Assembly (NCBI GenBank): GCA_963921425.1
Contig: OY992840.1
Span: forward strand, 19,880,621 to 19,944,620
Length of the DNA: 64,000 nt
From: Dryas octopetala
Taxonomy: Eukaryota > Streptophyta > Magnoliopsida > Rosales > Rosaceae
Direction: 5' to 3'
Of the stretch, positions 23,822 to 35,133 are shown in pieces (the first letter of the stretch is position 1; each line of letters starts with the position of its first letter). Made by a program: the position numbers and the translations under genes. The notes under the pieces are model-generated. The model was not told where the DNA came from. It saw nothing but the letters and a program-made list of their open reading frames with translations, and searched no databases.

Positions 23822-24256
23822 CACTACAAGATATTGTCAATAGATATCACCCATTTTATATCAGATTTGAATATGACTGATATTGTAAAAATTATAATAT
23901 CAGATAATTTTTTAGCTGATTTCTAAACTCTAATTAAATATCACATAATTTTTTTCAACTGATATATAATATTTTCATTTTTCTAAGAACTTATAAAGAC
24001 ATCAGTATAAATTGTTAATTGATATCTTAACACAATACTTTTAATTTTTATCCTAACACTCAAAACTCACTGATATGTAATGTATTTTTTTTTTACTTAA
24101 ATTTTTTTGTCCTACTCCCGAGTCCCAACACTTAGACATATACAGATATACTAAAAATTAAAAAGCTAGGTCTATCTCTCAGCTCACTTCTCTGTCCTCT
24201 CTCTCTCTGTCGCCGTCGCCTCCTCCTCCTCCCCCTTCTCCCTCTGGTCTCCGTCT
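23822..24256. mobile_element. CACTA (En/Spm-type) element end, truncated at the gap
   Basis: It starts with CACTACAAGATATTG, the canonical CACTA terminus, followed by many short subterminal GATATCA / CTGATAT words in both orientations up to about 24085. The other terminus is not visible and may lie in the N gap. It appears nested in the Mutator-type element. Confidence 0.55.
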
Positions 24257-24456
24257 NNNNNNNNNNNNNNNNNNNNNNNNNNNNNNNNNNNNNNNNNNNN
24301 NNNNNNNNNNNNNNNNNNNNNNNNNNNNNNNNNNNNNNNNNNNNNNNNNNNNNNNNNNNNNNNNNNNNNNNNNNNNNNNNNNNNNNNNNNNNNNNNNNNN
24401 NNNNNNNNNNNNNNNNNNNNNNNNNNNNNNNNNNNNNNNNNNNNNNNNNNNNNNNN
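24257..24456. other. Assembly gap (200 N)
   Basis: Exactly 200 N, so probably a fixed-size placeholder rather than a measured length. The flanking CT-rich sequence may have blocked assembly. Confidence 0.99.
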
Positions 24457-24593
24457 TGGCCGGCCAAATTGGAGGGGCTGAGTTTTTTTTTTTATTGCAG
24501 GGGCAAAATGGGCACAAAGGGGTAAAAATTTAAGTGGGGTGGTCAACTTAGTGGATTAGGGTGGTGTGCATAGCCCCCCCCCCCATTGATAAA

Positions 24594-27082
24594 TTCACTA
24601 GCGTGCAATTATAGTTAATCTTGTTTTTTTCTCTTGTCAAAGAATTTGAGTGATAGGGTTTGAATCGGTTGACTTTTGACTTTGGAATGAACGGCACAGG
24701 CACGCCAAAGTCCAATCTTATCTTGCACGTAGGTTCGTTCGGGTGTCAAATTATGGGGTCCAGCCGGAAGTGACATGATTTTCTTTAAAAATTTCCATGG
24801 CTTCATCCATCTTTACTCCTTATAGCAATTTTGTCTTTTGCTGTGCTGCTCTTGTGGTTGTCATTGTGGTCACATTCGTAAACCTTTTAAATTTCATGAA
24901 CTATAAAACTTTCTCAATTATTAATTTATTACAATAAGAATATTGGATCAAGAATTGACATATATAATTGAAAATTATATAATCATCTAATTGAGATCAA
25001 ATAAATAGACGAACAGTATTTTCGATAAAAGCATAGAAATAATTGTTATTATAATCAAATAGCTAAATGACTTTCGATTTTAGAGATTTTTTAAAGAGAT
25101 GATATTTGAAGTAGGGCTTAAAAAATGGACAGTTCAGATTTTGAGATTACATTATGCAGTGGGACCAACATGGTAGTTAGTTTTGTATTAATTTACTAAT
25201 CAGTTAGCTTTAGAGTATTTTTGTATAGAGGGCCCTTCCAATAAGGGATCCCTCATTTAGTGTTAAATGAGGGATCACCTTGTGGGGCCTACACGGGTCG
25301 TTTTGTATTAATCCGAACCGTCTATTTTTTATATCTTCATTGATAGATCATCCCTGTAAAAAATCAGCCAAATCGGAAATCGTTTACCCGTTCAATTAAG
25401 TGGTCAAAGTTATGTGTTTATAGAGGAATTTGTTATTCGTTCATTTGTTTTAAACTTTGACCGCTAAACCGAACGGGTAAACGATTTTCGATTTGGCTGA
25501 TTTTTTGCAGGGATGATCTATCAATAGAGATGTAAAAAATGGACGGTTCGGATTAATACAAAACGACTCGTGTGGGCCCCACAAGGTGATCCCTTATTTA
25601 ACACTAAATGAGGGATCCGTTATTGGAAGGGCCCTCTTTTTGTATATATATATATATATATATATTAAAGTGTTCCCACTTTCCACACACTGTGATTGTT
25701 AGAATATAAAATAATGGATCAAGAAATATTAATATAAAGCCGGCAGAATATTCTGTTTTGAATCTTCAATTAAGAAGATTTTCTGTATCTTTGACAATCG
25801 AACATTATTAAAAATATATGAAAGCAGACAGCATTGCCATGTGAGAAGTAGTGTGAAGTGTGAAGTGTGAAACCGGAGTTGCTTTCTTCATGGTCAGCTT
25901 AATTTGTAACCTGCCTTTGTAGTGTTTCAGAACAAGGTTGTATATAATGTATTGTCTCTTTTAAAGTCTCAGTTAGAAGATAAAAGTCCACTCTCTCTGG
26001 CCTCTGCTAGTGTAGTCGTGTGGTCTGGCTGTACTCATGTTTTTATTATACTTACTAATTTACTATATCCATCCATTCACATAGTGATGCGTGGTGGCAT
26101 ACTATTATTATATACATTTGTGATGCTAGTCACATATTAGCTAGGCTGGAAATAACAACTCAACATCAATATTCCCATCATTTCATTATTACTCGTCAAG
26201 TTTTCATCGAGTCCAAGTCACAACCTCACTTCGACTCATTTTTGTTTCTTTTTTTTTTTTTTCTCGGAAGGAATTAAACCTAACCACATGTAATTCTAAC
26301 TCATTACTCGCTTATCTTCCCTAATTGGACTAATTTCAAAGACTTACTCACATGACTAATTTACTAAAATAAGCTAGCAGATATTATTGGAATATTTAGG
26401 AAACCTAAAATACACTTGCACTGTTTATTTAGGGTTATCCATTAATTATAATTTCTCTCCCTAAACTATCAAGGGGTTTGCACTTTCCCCTCAAAATAAT
26501 TTGAAAGACAAAGTATGCTAGTATTTAGTAAGCTACTGAGCCTTTGCGTTTCAAGATGTACATATATTTTTGTTAGGGCGGCTTGGTTGGAAAATGGCAA
26601 CTGCGTCAACATGGATCGCACAACCACAAGTAGAGTAGAGCATGTAAACAAGGAAAATCAAGTCCAACCTCACTTTGATTTCGATAAACTCTTTACTCAT
26701 TTTTAATTATCTCAAAATATGTAACAATATATATATATATATTATTTGTGAAGAGAGCATTTCTGTATATATGATCATAGAAAATATGATTTCCAAGATC
26801 TTGCCTTTGCTTAACAATCGAATTAATTTCAAGATGGATCAGTTTTTGGTCCAGCATTAATTCAAGTCCTAATTCCAACAAAGAGATTCCCTTTACTATT
26901 TATGATGCTCGTGATGTGATAAGGCGAGATAGCTCCCTTTACCTTAACTTGCATTCCAAATCTCCAGCGAATCTAATCTGCTTGGCTGCTTGCTATTGGA
27001 AAAAGGGCAAAACCAAGACAAAAGGAAACCATTCAATAATCAATATTCATTATCCTTGAGGCCCCCCAGCCCAAGTATATTC
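24594..27082. other. Intergenic region upstream of YSL
   Basis: Apart from the MITE at 25228-25636 and an AT run at about 25643-25664, it holds AT-rich DNA without a supportable gene. Small open frames here have no recognisable sequence. Confidence 0.6.
25228..25636. mobile_element. Long fold-back MITE (409 bp) with 10-bp TSD
   Basis: Direct repeats TTTTTGTATA flank it (25218-25227 and 25637-25646). Nearly the whole element is an inverted repeat: arms of about 190 bp start GAGGGCCCTTCCAATAAGGG and include CTCATTTAGTGTTAAATGAG, GTTTTGTATTAATCCGAACC, GATGATCTATCAAT and GTTTACCCGTTC. The target-duplication size fits the Mutator superfamily. Its transcript would form a long hairpin. Confidence 0.9.
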
Positions 27083-27090
27083 TATATAAA
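27083..27090 (+). promoter_or_regulatory. TATA box of the YSL gene
   Basis: TATATAAA lies 55 bp upstream of the YSL start codon, giving a short leader of about 30 bases. Confidence 0.65.
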
Positions 27091-27144
27091 GAAAAAAGGC
27101 AAGGCCAAAAGATCCATCATTCATTATTGCGCTGGGCATATGAT

Positions 27145-30100
27145 ATGGATCAAGAATCTGAATCTGTATCTCATCCAGAGCAAAGGGTAGTTAGGGAGAA
27201 GAATTCGGCAGATGAATTAGAATTAGAAGATGATGATCCGAACCAGAAGAGCAAGCACAGGAAAGTAGAAGAAGAAGAAAAAGAAGAAGGGGACTATTTG
27301 TCTGTGGAAAGGTTGTTTGAGAAGCAGGAAGTGCCATCATGGACGAAGCAGCTGACGGTGAGGGCCTTTGTGATAAGCTTCGTGCTGAGCATATTGTTCA
27401 GCGTGATCGTGATGAAGCTCAACCTCACCACTGGTATCATACCTTCTCTCAATGTCTCTGCGGGTCTCCTTGGCTTCTTCTTTGTAGGGAGTTGGACCAA
27501 GATACTTAACAGAACCGGCTTCTTGAACCAGCCCTTCACAAGGCAAGAGAACACCGTTATCCAGACCTGTGTCGTTGCTTCCTCCGGCATCGCCTTTAGC
27601 GGTACTTCCTTTTTGCTCTTTCTTCCCTTCATTTAATTTAACGGAAACTTTTGGCATGCTGCTCATAAACGGAAACTTAGCTGCCAACCTACCATTCTTC
27701 TTCTTCCCCCATTTTTTTTGACACAAGAAAAATTATTAAGTCAACCATGTTCCTCTTTTTGAAGATACTTGAATCTGTAGAGTAAAAAGTTATTTCTTCT
27801 CTTTTTCTTTTTCTTTTTTATTACAAAATCAAATTTGCTAGCATAAATTTACTGTCTTTTTGTTTTGCTTAGGCCGGCATGGTTTTACTTGATTACTATT
27901 TGACGAAATTAAATAGTGAGAGTCACCTCTGTCCTCTAAATTCAACCCAATAGGCCGAAATTTTCAAGTAAACCACTATTTGTTTTTGTATATCACATAT
28001 TAATGAACATATAATTAGAAGAAACTGAAAGATATATAGATATATATATATATATACATATATAGAGTAGTATTTTTAGGCAAACATCTTAATTTGTTCG
28101 GTAATTATCGGTATTTGACTAAGTTATGTTGCCATCCATCCAGCTCGGTTGAATTAATTCAGATTGAGAAGTGGCTGATAACAGGGATTTTCTTCTTCTC
28201 TTCTATATTAATAGATTATAGATTGAGATTGAGAAAGCCTTTTAATCAAGTTCCATTTGGTCTTTAGGCCTTACACACCTTCAATATCATTAAATAATTG
28301 AAAATTTCAATTAAGTGCATGTACATCACATGATGTATTTTGAATTACAAGTTATATTATGATTCTAGTAGTGTAAAATATATCTTTTGTTTTCAATCAT
28401 TTTCTTTTGTTTATAATTATGTGTGTGTGTGTGTGTGTGCAAAAACTACAAACAGGAGGTTTTGGGAGCTATCTCTTTGGCATGAGTGCACGCATTGCAG
28501 ACCAATCTAAAGACACCAATGATACCAAAGATCCGGGATTACTATGGATAACTGGTTTTCTTTTTGTTGTTAGCTTTCTGGGCCTCTTCTCAGTGGTGCC
28601 TCTTCGGAAGGTACACTCCACACGCAAACTTGCATTCTATAAATTATAATTGATTAATTTTCACGGACATAGAATTCACTATTTCATGAAAATAAAGAAA
28701 GCTAGTGCGGGATCAAATCTTAGTGTTTTCTCATCAACGTACATGGACGTGTTTGGTTTCAGATCATGATCATAGACTTCAAATTGACATATCCAAGTGG
28801 TACTGCAACTGCCCATCTTATCAACAGTTTCCACACTCCTGAAGGAGTCAACCTAGCAAAGTATGGCACCACCCAACATTATATACGCCTTCAAAGTTAA
28901 TGCATGAGACCAGTTGATACTTATTGTTCTCATGAGTTTCTTTTTTATTCTACTCTTTTAGGAAACAAGTAAGAGAGTTGGGGAAATTCTTCTCTTTCAG
29001 TTTCTTGTGGGGTTTCTTTCAATGGTTCTATACTGCTGAAGGTGATTGTGGATTTGTAAACTTCCCTTCACTCGGCCTCAAAGCATATAAGAATATGTAC
29101 GTTTATTAACCCCAACCTTATTTTCTTATTTAAATTAAAGTAATATATTATATATATGGTTCTGGTAGCAATGATTATTTGGTCACTAATGGATTGTAAT
29201 ATAATTGTTGTATTTCATAATTACTGTGTGTGTGTAACTTTGTACTTGGGATATAGTTCAGTTGGTGAGGTTAGTTCTTCAAGAATCTGTTTTATTCATG
29301 TACCGTAGCAATATTTTTCCAATTTGTTTCTAATTAATTTTTTGGAATTTTCAGGTTTTATTTTGATTTCTCAGCAACATATATTGGAGTAGGGATGATT
29401 TGCCCTCACATTGTAAACATGTCAGTGCTTCTTGGAGGCATTCTTTCTTGGGGTTTAATGTGGCCTCTCATAGAAAGTAGGAGAGGTGATTGGTACAGTG
29501 CAGACCTCAGCTTAAAAAGCATGAATGGCCTTCAAGGCTACAAGGTGAGTTTTCCACTTGAAAATGAAAGGAAAAAGAAGCTACATTTTCCCTGTATTTA
29601 TACACGCTTCATTCAGGAATTAGGATATTCCTCTGTATTCAAAACTTACTTTGAATTCTGAATTTAGGTCTTCATTGCCATTGCCATGATCCTTGGTGAT
29701 GGACTATACAACTTCTTCAAGGTGCTAAGTCGAACCCTCTTTGCCTTGTATTTTCAACTCCGAGACAAAGATGTGAGCAGCATTCTCCCAGTTGCAGATA
29801 AGGCCTCTGCTGCGAGCTCTGAGCTCTCTTATGATGACCAGCGCCGGACCCAACTCTTTCTTAGAGACCAAATTCCAACATGGTTTGCTGTTGGAGGCTA
29901 TGTGGCAATTGCTGCAGTCTCCATGGCCACTGTACCACACATATTTCCCCAACTCAAATGGTATTACATATTGGTCATGTACCTCTTAGCACCCACCTTG
30001 GCTTTCTGTAATGCATATGGGACTGGGCTCACCGATTGGTCCCTGGCTTCCACTTACGGAAAGGTGGCCATCTTCACTATTGGGTCGTGGGCTGGTGCCT

Positions 30101-30777
30101 CACATGGTGGTGTTATTGCAGGATTAGCAGCTTGTGGAGTCATGATGAACATCGTCACAACAGCCTCTGATTTAACACAAGATTTCAAGACTGGCTACCT
30201 AACCTTAGCTTCACCCCGCTCAATGTTTGTGAGCCAAGTGATTGGCACAGCAATGGGTTGTGTAATTTCTCCGAGTGTCTTTTGGCTCTTCTACAAAGCC
30301 TTTCCGGACCTCGGGAAACCTGGCAGTGCATATCCTGCTCCATATGCTGTGGTGTACCGTAACATGGCTATTTTGGGGGTTGATGGCTTCAAATCTCTCC
30401 CAAAGAATTGCCTCATGCTTTGTGGCGTGTTCTTTGTTGCAGCCATTGCAATAAACCTGATAAGGGATTTCATTGGTAAGAAGAGGGCACGGTTCATTCC
30501 ACTACCAATGGCAATGGCAATCCCCTTCTATCTGGGGTCATATTTTGCCATTGATATGGCCATTGGGAGCGTGATAGTGTTTGTGTGGGGAAGGATCAAC
30601 AAGGCCAAGGCAGATGCTTTTGTGCCTGCAGTAGCTTCTGGTTTGATCTGTGGGGATGGGATTTGGACTTTGCCTGCTTCAATACTTGCTCTTGCAGGGG
30701 TTAAGCCACCCATTTGCATGAAGTTTTTGTCAAGGGCAGACAATGCTAGAGTTGATGCACTCTTAGGGGGAGCCTAG
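27145..30777 (+). CDS. Yellow stripe-like metal-nicotianamine transporter (YSL7-like)
   Basis: Six exons: 27145-27601, 28456-28610, 28763-28860, 28962-29096, 29355-29544 and 29668-30777. They total 714 residues with all phases correct, the usual YSL length. YSLs are OPT-family, multi-pass (about 14 helices) importers that move metal-nicotianamine chelates with protons. Residues 1-65 are charged and cytosolic ([27 protein letters not shown]). Then come [39 protein letters not shown] and [68 protein letters not shown] and the long last exon ending [19 protein letters not shown]. The sequence fits the YSL5/7/8 clade. The ATG at 27145 is the first in frame; the upstream extension lacks ATG. No damage seen. 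Confidence 0.96.
28421..28440. repeat. (GT)n microsatellite near YSL exon 2 acceptor
   Basis: About ten GT units, 15 bases before the exon 2 acceptor at 28455. Length variation here could affect splicing. Confidence 0.95.
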
Positions 30778-30949
30778 CCTAATTAAGGCTGGCGCATCAG
30801 TATGATCCATCATATATGTATGAATGAAAATGCATGTGTTGTAACTTAATTTGTTTTTCTTTTTCTTGTTGAGCCCCTTTATGGTGTGGACAAAACAAAG
30901 GCATAGCCACATAGCCATACCAAACAATGTGATTAAAGAAAAGTTCTGT

Positions 30950-31045
30950 TCATTTTAGGTGCCAAATTTCAATATTTTTTATTTTAATTATCAACAGTTT
31001 TATGTCATTTCAGTTTACATACTAAATTATAATTTAGGTACTAAT
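30950..31045 (+). repeat. Dispersed AT-rich repeat, copy 1
   Basis: It matches the reverse complement of 39395-39490. Shared words are TTTTTTATTTTAATTATCAA, TTTATGT, ATTTCA and TACTAAATT, framed by TTTAGGT(A/G)C. It is likely a MITE fragment. Confidence 0.6.
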
Positions 31046-31559
31046 TATAAAAACGTGAAGGTGATGATGTTGGGTAAAGTAAGTAGAATTGATGAGTGTT
31101 ATATTGGGTATTAGTAAGGGTAGTTTAGGAAAAATTATACTAATAAGTTTTAACATTTTTTAAAATGAAGATGGGTGTATTTTAAAAAAAAAAAAAGTGA
31201 AAATGGGTATAAATAGTATATTGGGCTACTGATAAAAATAAAAACAATAATGCTAGTTGTCTCACATTTTTTTTCTCACATTTGTATCTCATCTGATGTG
31301 TCATTACTTTACTGAAAGGGTATTTCCTTTTTCTTTTTTAGGTTTTATTTTTTTATTTTTAGTGTCCAATGTATGAATGCCATGTAAGATGATATGAAAT
31401 CGTGGTATAAAAATATAGTAAGAGTAGCATTACTGAAAAAAAAAAAAAAAATTGGGTCTGAATAGAGGCACCTAAAAAGAAACAGTTTGCATTTTTTGTT
31501 TGTCTTGGGATCTTTGGTCTATTAGAAAGCTTTCCTAGTTGGAATATGCATCATTGCCT

Positions 31560-31715
31560 CCTAAGCAATTATGGAGAAGACCCGTAAAGATAACTTTTAC
31601 GGTTATTTTTCTTGGGTCGAATTCTTACAAAAGTTGGGCCCTTAGCTTTTCTGGTAGGAATATGATTGTTAATCAATTATGGATGGAAGACCCGTAAAGA
31701 TAATTCTTATATGCT
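31560..31715. repeat. Imperfect 100-bp-spaced duplication upstream of the HSP70 remnant
   Basis: GAAGACCCGTAAAGATAA occurs at about 31575 and 31687, each preceded by CAATTATGGA and a GGAATATG word. It is an old local tandem duplication. Confidence 0.7.
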
Positions 31716-31738
31716 TATAACACAACTAAACCTGACCC

Positions 31739-31745
31739 TATAAAA
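31739..31745 (+). promoter_or_regulatory. TATA-like box before the HSP70 remnant
   Basis: TATAAAA lies 90 bp upstream of the ATG. A promoter-like flank plus an intron indicates the copy arose by DNA duplication, not retroposition. Confidence 0.5.
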
Positions 31746-31834
31746 CCTAAAGCATGCACACAGCAGGGGCTTAAGAAAAAATTCAAGCATTAATCTTCCT
31801 GCGACCACTAATTGTTCGAGTTCTTGAATTGAGA

Positions 31835-33810
31835 ATGGCGAGAGAAGAAGAGGTTCCTGCAATAGGGATTGACTTGGGCACAACGTATTCGTGCGTGGGA
31901 GTGTGGCAGGGCGATCGTATAGAAATCATAGTCAATGACGAGGGCAAAAGGACTACTCCATCTTATGTTGCCTTCACTGACACCCAACGCTTGATAGGTG
32001 ATGCAGCCATCAACAATGTCATTAGAAACCCCGAAGCTAACTCCAGCTTATGTATATATGGTCGGTCATCTTAATTTAATTCTCTATTTACCTACATATT
32101 TAATTTGCAAGATTTGTTAGGCCGGTGAGACTTAACATGAAGGACAACCGAGAAATAACACATTCAAAAGTTTGATTTACTTTTATAAATTATATCTTGT
32201 TGTTTCTCACTTATTCCTCATATTAAGTCTCTCATATAAGCCATGAACCATGAGCCAAACTGTTTAATCTGTTTCTCAAATCAGTTTTATTTTATATTTG
32301 TATGAGGAGCTTCTTCTATTACTTCTTTTAAGTTTTATTTTCTTTCCCTGATATTCCAACAGTAGTATTTTAAGTGAGTAGTTTAGTTTTTAGTGAATAT
32401 TTAATTCAATTTTACTTGTTGGATAATTATTGTGTTTCTAATTTGACATCAATTAGTTTAAATAGTGTAGATGTAAAAAGGTTAATTGGTAGACGGTTCA
32501 GTGACAGAGATGTTAAGAAGAATATGAAGCTGTGGCCATTCAAGGAGATTGAAGATTCTGGTGACAGGCCCATGATTGTGGTTACCCACAAGGGGGTAAA
32601 GAAGCAATTTGATGCAGGAGACATCTCATCCATGCTTCTAAGAAAGATGCGGGAGTTTGCTGAGGCATACCTTGAAACAATTGTGAAGGAAGCAGTGATC
32701 ACTGTCCCTGCTTACTTTGATATCGCACAATGTCAGTCTACAATGTATGCAAGCGTCGATGCTGGTCTAGAGGACACGAATCTTCTCGACGAACCAACTG
32801 CTGCAACCATTGCTTATGAGCTTGACAAGAAAGCCGGTTGGTATAGCAAGAGGAATGTGATGATATTTGATCTGGGTGGTGCTACTTTAGATGTCTCAAG
32901 GAGATGATATCTTTCAAGTGAAGGCCACGACTGGAGACTCTTATCTTGGAGGTGAAGGCTTTAATAAGAGAATGCTGATGTATTGTGTTGAGGTATTGAA
33001 GGGGATGCATGAATTGGACGTCAGTGAAAACCCTAGGGCTCTTAAGGTTGAGAAAAGCCTGTGAGAAGGCAAAGAGGAGGCTTTCATTTACGTTATCTGC
33101 TGACATTGAAATTGATAATTTGGACCAGGGTATTGATTTCTATACAACTATTACTCGTTCCTGAAGAGCTCAACATGGATTTCTTCAACGAGTGTATGAA
33201 GCACGTGGATAAGTGTTTGAGGGATGCGAACATGGACACAAGCAGTGTCCATGATGTTGTTCTTGCTGGTGGCTCATCTAGAATTCCCAAGGTGCAGCAG
33301 CTATTGCGGAATGTGTTCGAGGGAAAGAAGCTGTGTAAGAGCATTAATCCGGATGAGGTGGTGGCATATGGTGCCGCTATTCAAGCTGCAGCCATGAGAC
33401 TATGAGAGGGAAGGGAAATGGGAAGCTTGAACTCTTTACTATCTTGGATGCCACCCCTTTGTCACTTGGGGTTGGGGTGGAAACTATATCACTGAATACC
33501 GATGAAAAGCATATCATGGAAATTGTGATTCCAAAAAACAACAAAATTCCCGTCACAAAGACAATCACTTCAACTATAGATTGTGACGACCCACATTGCG
33601 CGACATTCTCCATTTGGGAGGGTGAGAGTAAAACAACCTTAGATAATAACTTTTTGGGCAAGTTGAGCCTCCATGGCATTACTCCAGCTCCAAAGCGTAT
33701 TCCTAAATTTTATGTTTGCTTTGATATTGATGAAAACGGTATCTTAAACGTCTCCATTAAGGAAAAATTCACTGGCCAGAAGAAAATGATTACAATTACT
33801 AGTTCTGAAA
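31835..33810 (+). pseudogene. Cytosolic HSP70 pseudogene, frameshifted and C-terminally truncated
   Basis: HSP70 is an ATP-driven chaperone of about 650 residues. Here the first exon gives [20 protein letters not shown] and [20 protein letters not shown] (phosphate-binding loop intact). An intron of about 390 bp follows at the position conserved in plant HSP70s (before [13 protein letters not shown]). The ATPase domain continues to [14 protein letters not shown] near 32900, then a deletion with frameshift hits the segment before FQVKATTGDSYLGGE. Further breaks occur near 33060 (before [12 protein letters not shown]), near 33165 (after TTITRS) and near 33400 (after AAIQAAAM). The substrate-binding beta domain is recognisable (DATPLSLGVGVE, VCFDIDENGILNVS) to about 33800; the alpha-helical lid and C-terminal EEVD are absent. 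Substitutions in normally fixed motifs ([17 protein letters not shown]) also argue against function. Confidence 0.93.
32121..32241. mobile_element. Fold-back MITE copy in the HSP70 pseudogene intron
   Basis: Inverted halves GAGACTTAACATGAAGGACAA and, reverse-complemented from the right, GAGACTTAATATGAGGAATAA. It is related to 14395-14526. Confidence 0.5.
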
Positions 33811-35133
33811 GTGTTAGGGCATGGCGAAAAAGGGTAAGAAACCATAATTCATGGCATACTAAGACTTCCTTAAGTACATATATTGTAAAATCATTATGAT
33901 ATTCTTCTAACTTTTAATTTGTTATACTTGAGCCCAGGTGAATGAGAAATGAAAAGCAGAGAGAGAGAGATATGAAAGAAAACAGATCAAGACGACGGGC
34001 ACTCCTCCGCTGGCGTGGTCGTGAGATGCCTATTTGTTTATTTTTTTATTTTTTTTCCTAAGAGCATTCATTGTAATCGATTTTAGATGTCTTGCATAGT
34101 TGCATGCAAGTATTCGTTGTAATCTATTTAGATGTCTTGCTTACAAATTTTCAGTGAGACCTGACACAGTTATTGAGATGTCTTTCATGATGAGATATAA
34201 AGACTAATTTTTACCTCATCTTGAGGCGATGTTTGCCAATGAATCAACTCTTTCATAGCTAGGAATCTGTTAAGATAATTGTTACTGAACAATGACAACC
34301 CCTTTTCATCTGTCTCTCTCTAAAGACTAGTTTCCTCCGACCTGCAAAAGAAGTGGGCTGGCCACTAGCATCCAACTCCAACAATTGGGTGGTGAATAGG
34401 TTTAGGATTTATTCAAAAGTTTGATCAATGGAAAAAATTTGATCTAATCGCAATTACAATTTTATTCGAAATTTTGATCTTTCTACAACTATATATACTA
34501 GTGGCTGGATTGTTTTGATGTTTTCCAGAAAATGTCTTTCTCAAATCTGCTGGTACGTTTCTTTTCTTATTTTATTTTAGTGTTTAATTTTCTCTCTTAA
34601 TAATATTTTCATTTAAATTTTGTAAAATTTTAAGAAAGGTTAAAATGAGTATTTTTCAAAAGTCTAAGTGGCAAATAAAATATGAGATATATTTAACAAT
34701 ATTAAATACTCTAATGACATGGAATTTTTATGAATTTCCATGTCATTAGGGTTCAGTTAGGGCAGATACCCTAGCACAGCCCTTTTCTCTGTAATAAAAA
34801 ACCCAGTTGCTTCATAGTTGTCAACAATTAACCCAAAGATAAGCAAACTCTACAAAATAAAAACCCAACCATGGTTAAATCCCCATTCAGGCCCAAAAAT
34901 AAGCGATGTTCTTTATCCTAACCAAAGAAATATACAGGACGGTACTTGACCATCAACAAGATAATAATCTTCAACATGAAAAATTACCATCAAAGCACAT
35001 CCATTAGCAATTCCGAAAAAAGTAACTACTATCCATCGAATAAAACATGGTAAGACTTAGAAAAGGTAAAAGCAAAATCAAAAACTTTCAACACATTGAA
35101 AGTATATAAAATGGCACAAATCTCATTGCAACC
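33811..35133. other. Intergenic region between HSP70 remnant and BTF3
   Basis: AT-rich. Contains a short GA run (33957-33970) and the BTF3 3' UTR at its right end. No gene or transposon ends recognised. Confidence 0.6.

Larger units (their letters stand above)
20960..24584. mobile_element. Mutator-type element carrying host-gene fragments (Pack-MULE-like)
   Basis: It is flanked by the perfect 9-bp direct repeat ATTGATAAA (20951-20959 and 24585-24593). The ends are inverted repeats: the left starts with a G-run, then GCTATGTGCACCACCCC, TGAGTTGACCACCCC and TTTTTGCCCATTTT; the right, reverse-complemented, gives a G-run, GCTATGCACACCACCC, TAAGTTGACCACCCC and TTTTTACCCC. The 9-bp duplication and G-rich ends are typical of MULEs. 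No transposase is visible (200 bases are N). Inside are an ILP1-like 5' exon piece (about 21120-21440), an exon-like block at 22622-22683, a three-exon GASA/snakin remnant (23003-23540) and a nested CACTA end (23822 on). The retained introns indicate capture at DNA level. Length as assembled is 3625 bp. Confidence 0.85.
30778..31738. other. Intergenic region between YSL and HSP70 remnant
   Basis: YSL 3' UTR, then AT-rich DNA. The segment 30950-31045 is a dispersed repeat shared with 39395-39490. Around 31560-31710 there are two imperfect copies of a 70-bp word (see repeat). No gene seen. Confidence 0.6.

Noticed and set aside
29250..29290. GGGATATAGTTCAGTTGGTGAG in YSL intron 4, similar to the 5' half of a tRNA
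   Set aside because: Only the D-arm-like part matches; no anticodon arm, T arm or acceptor pairing follows.
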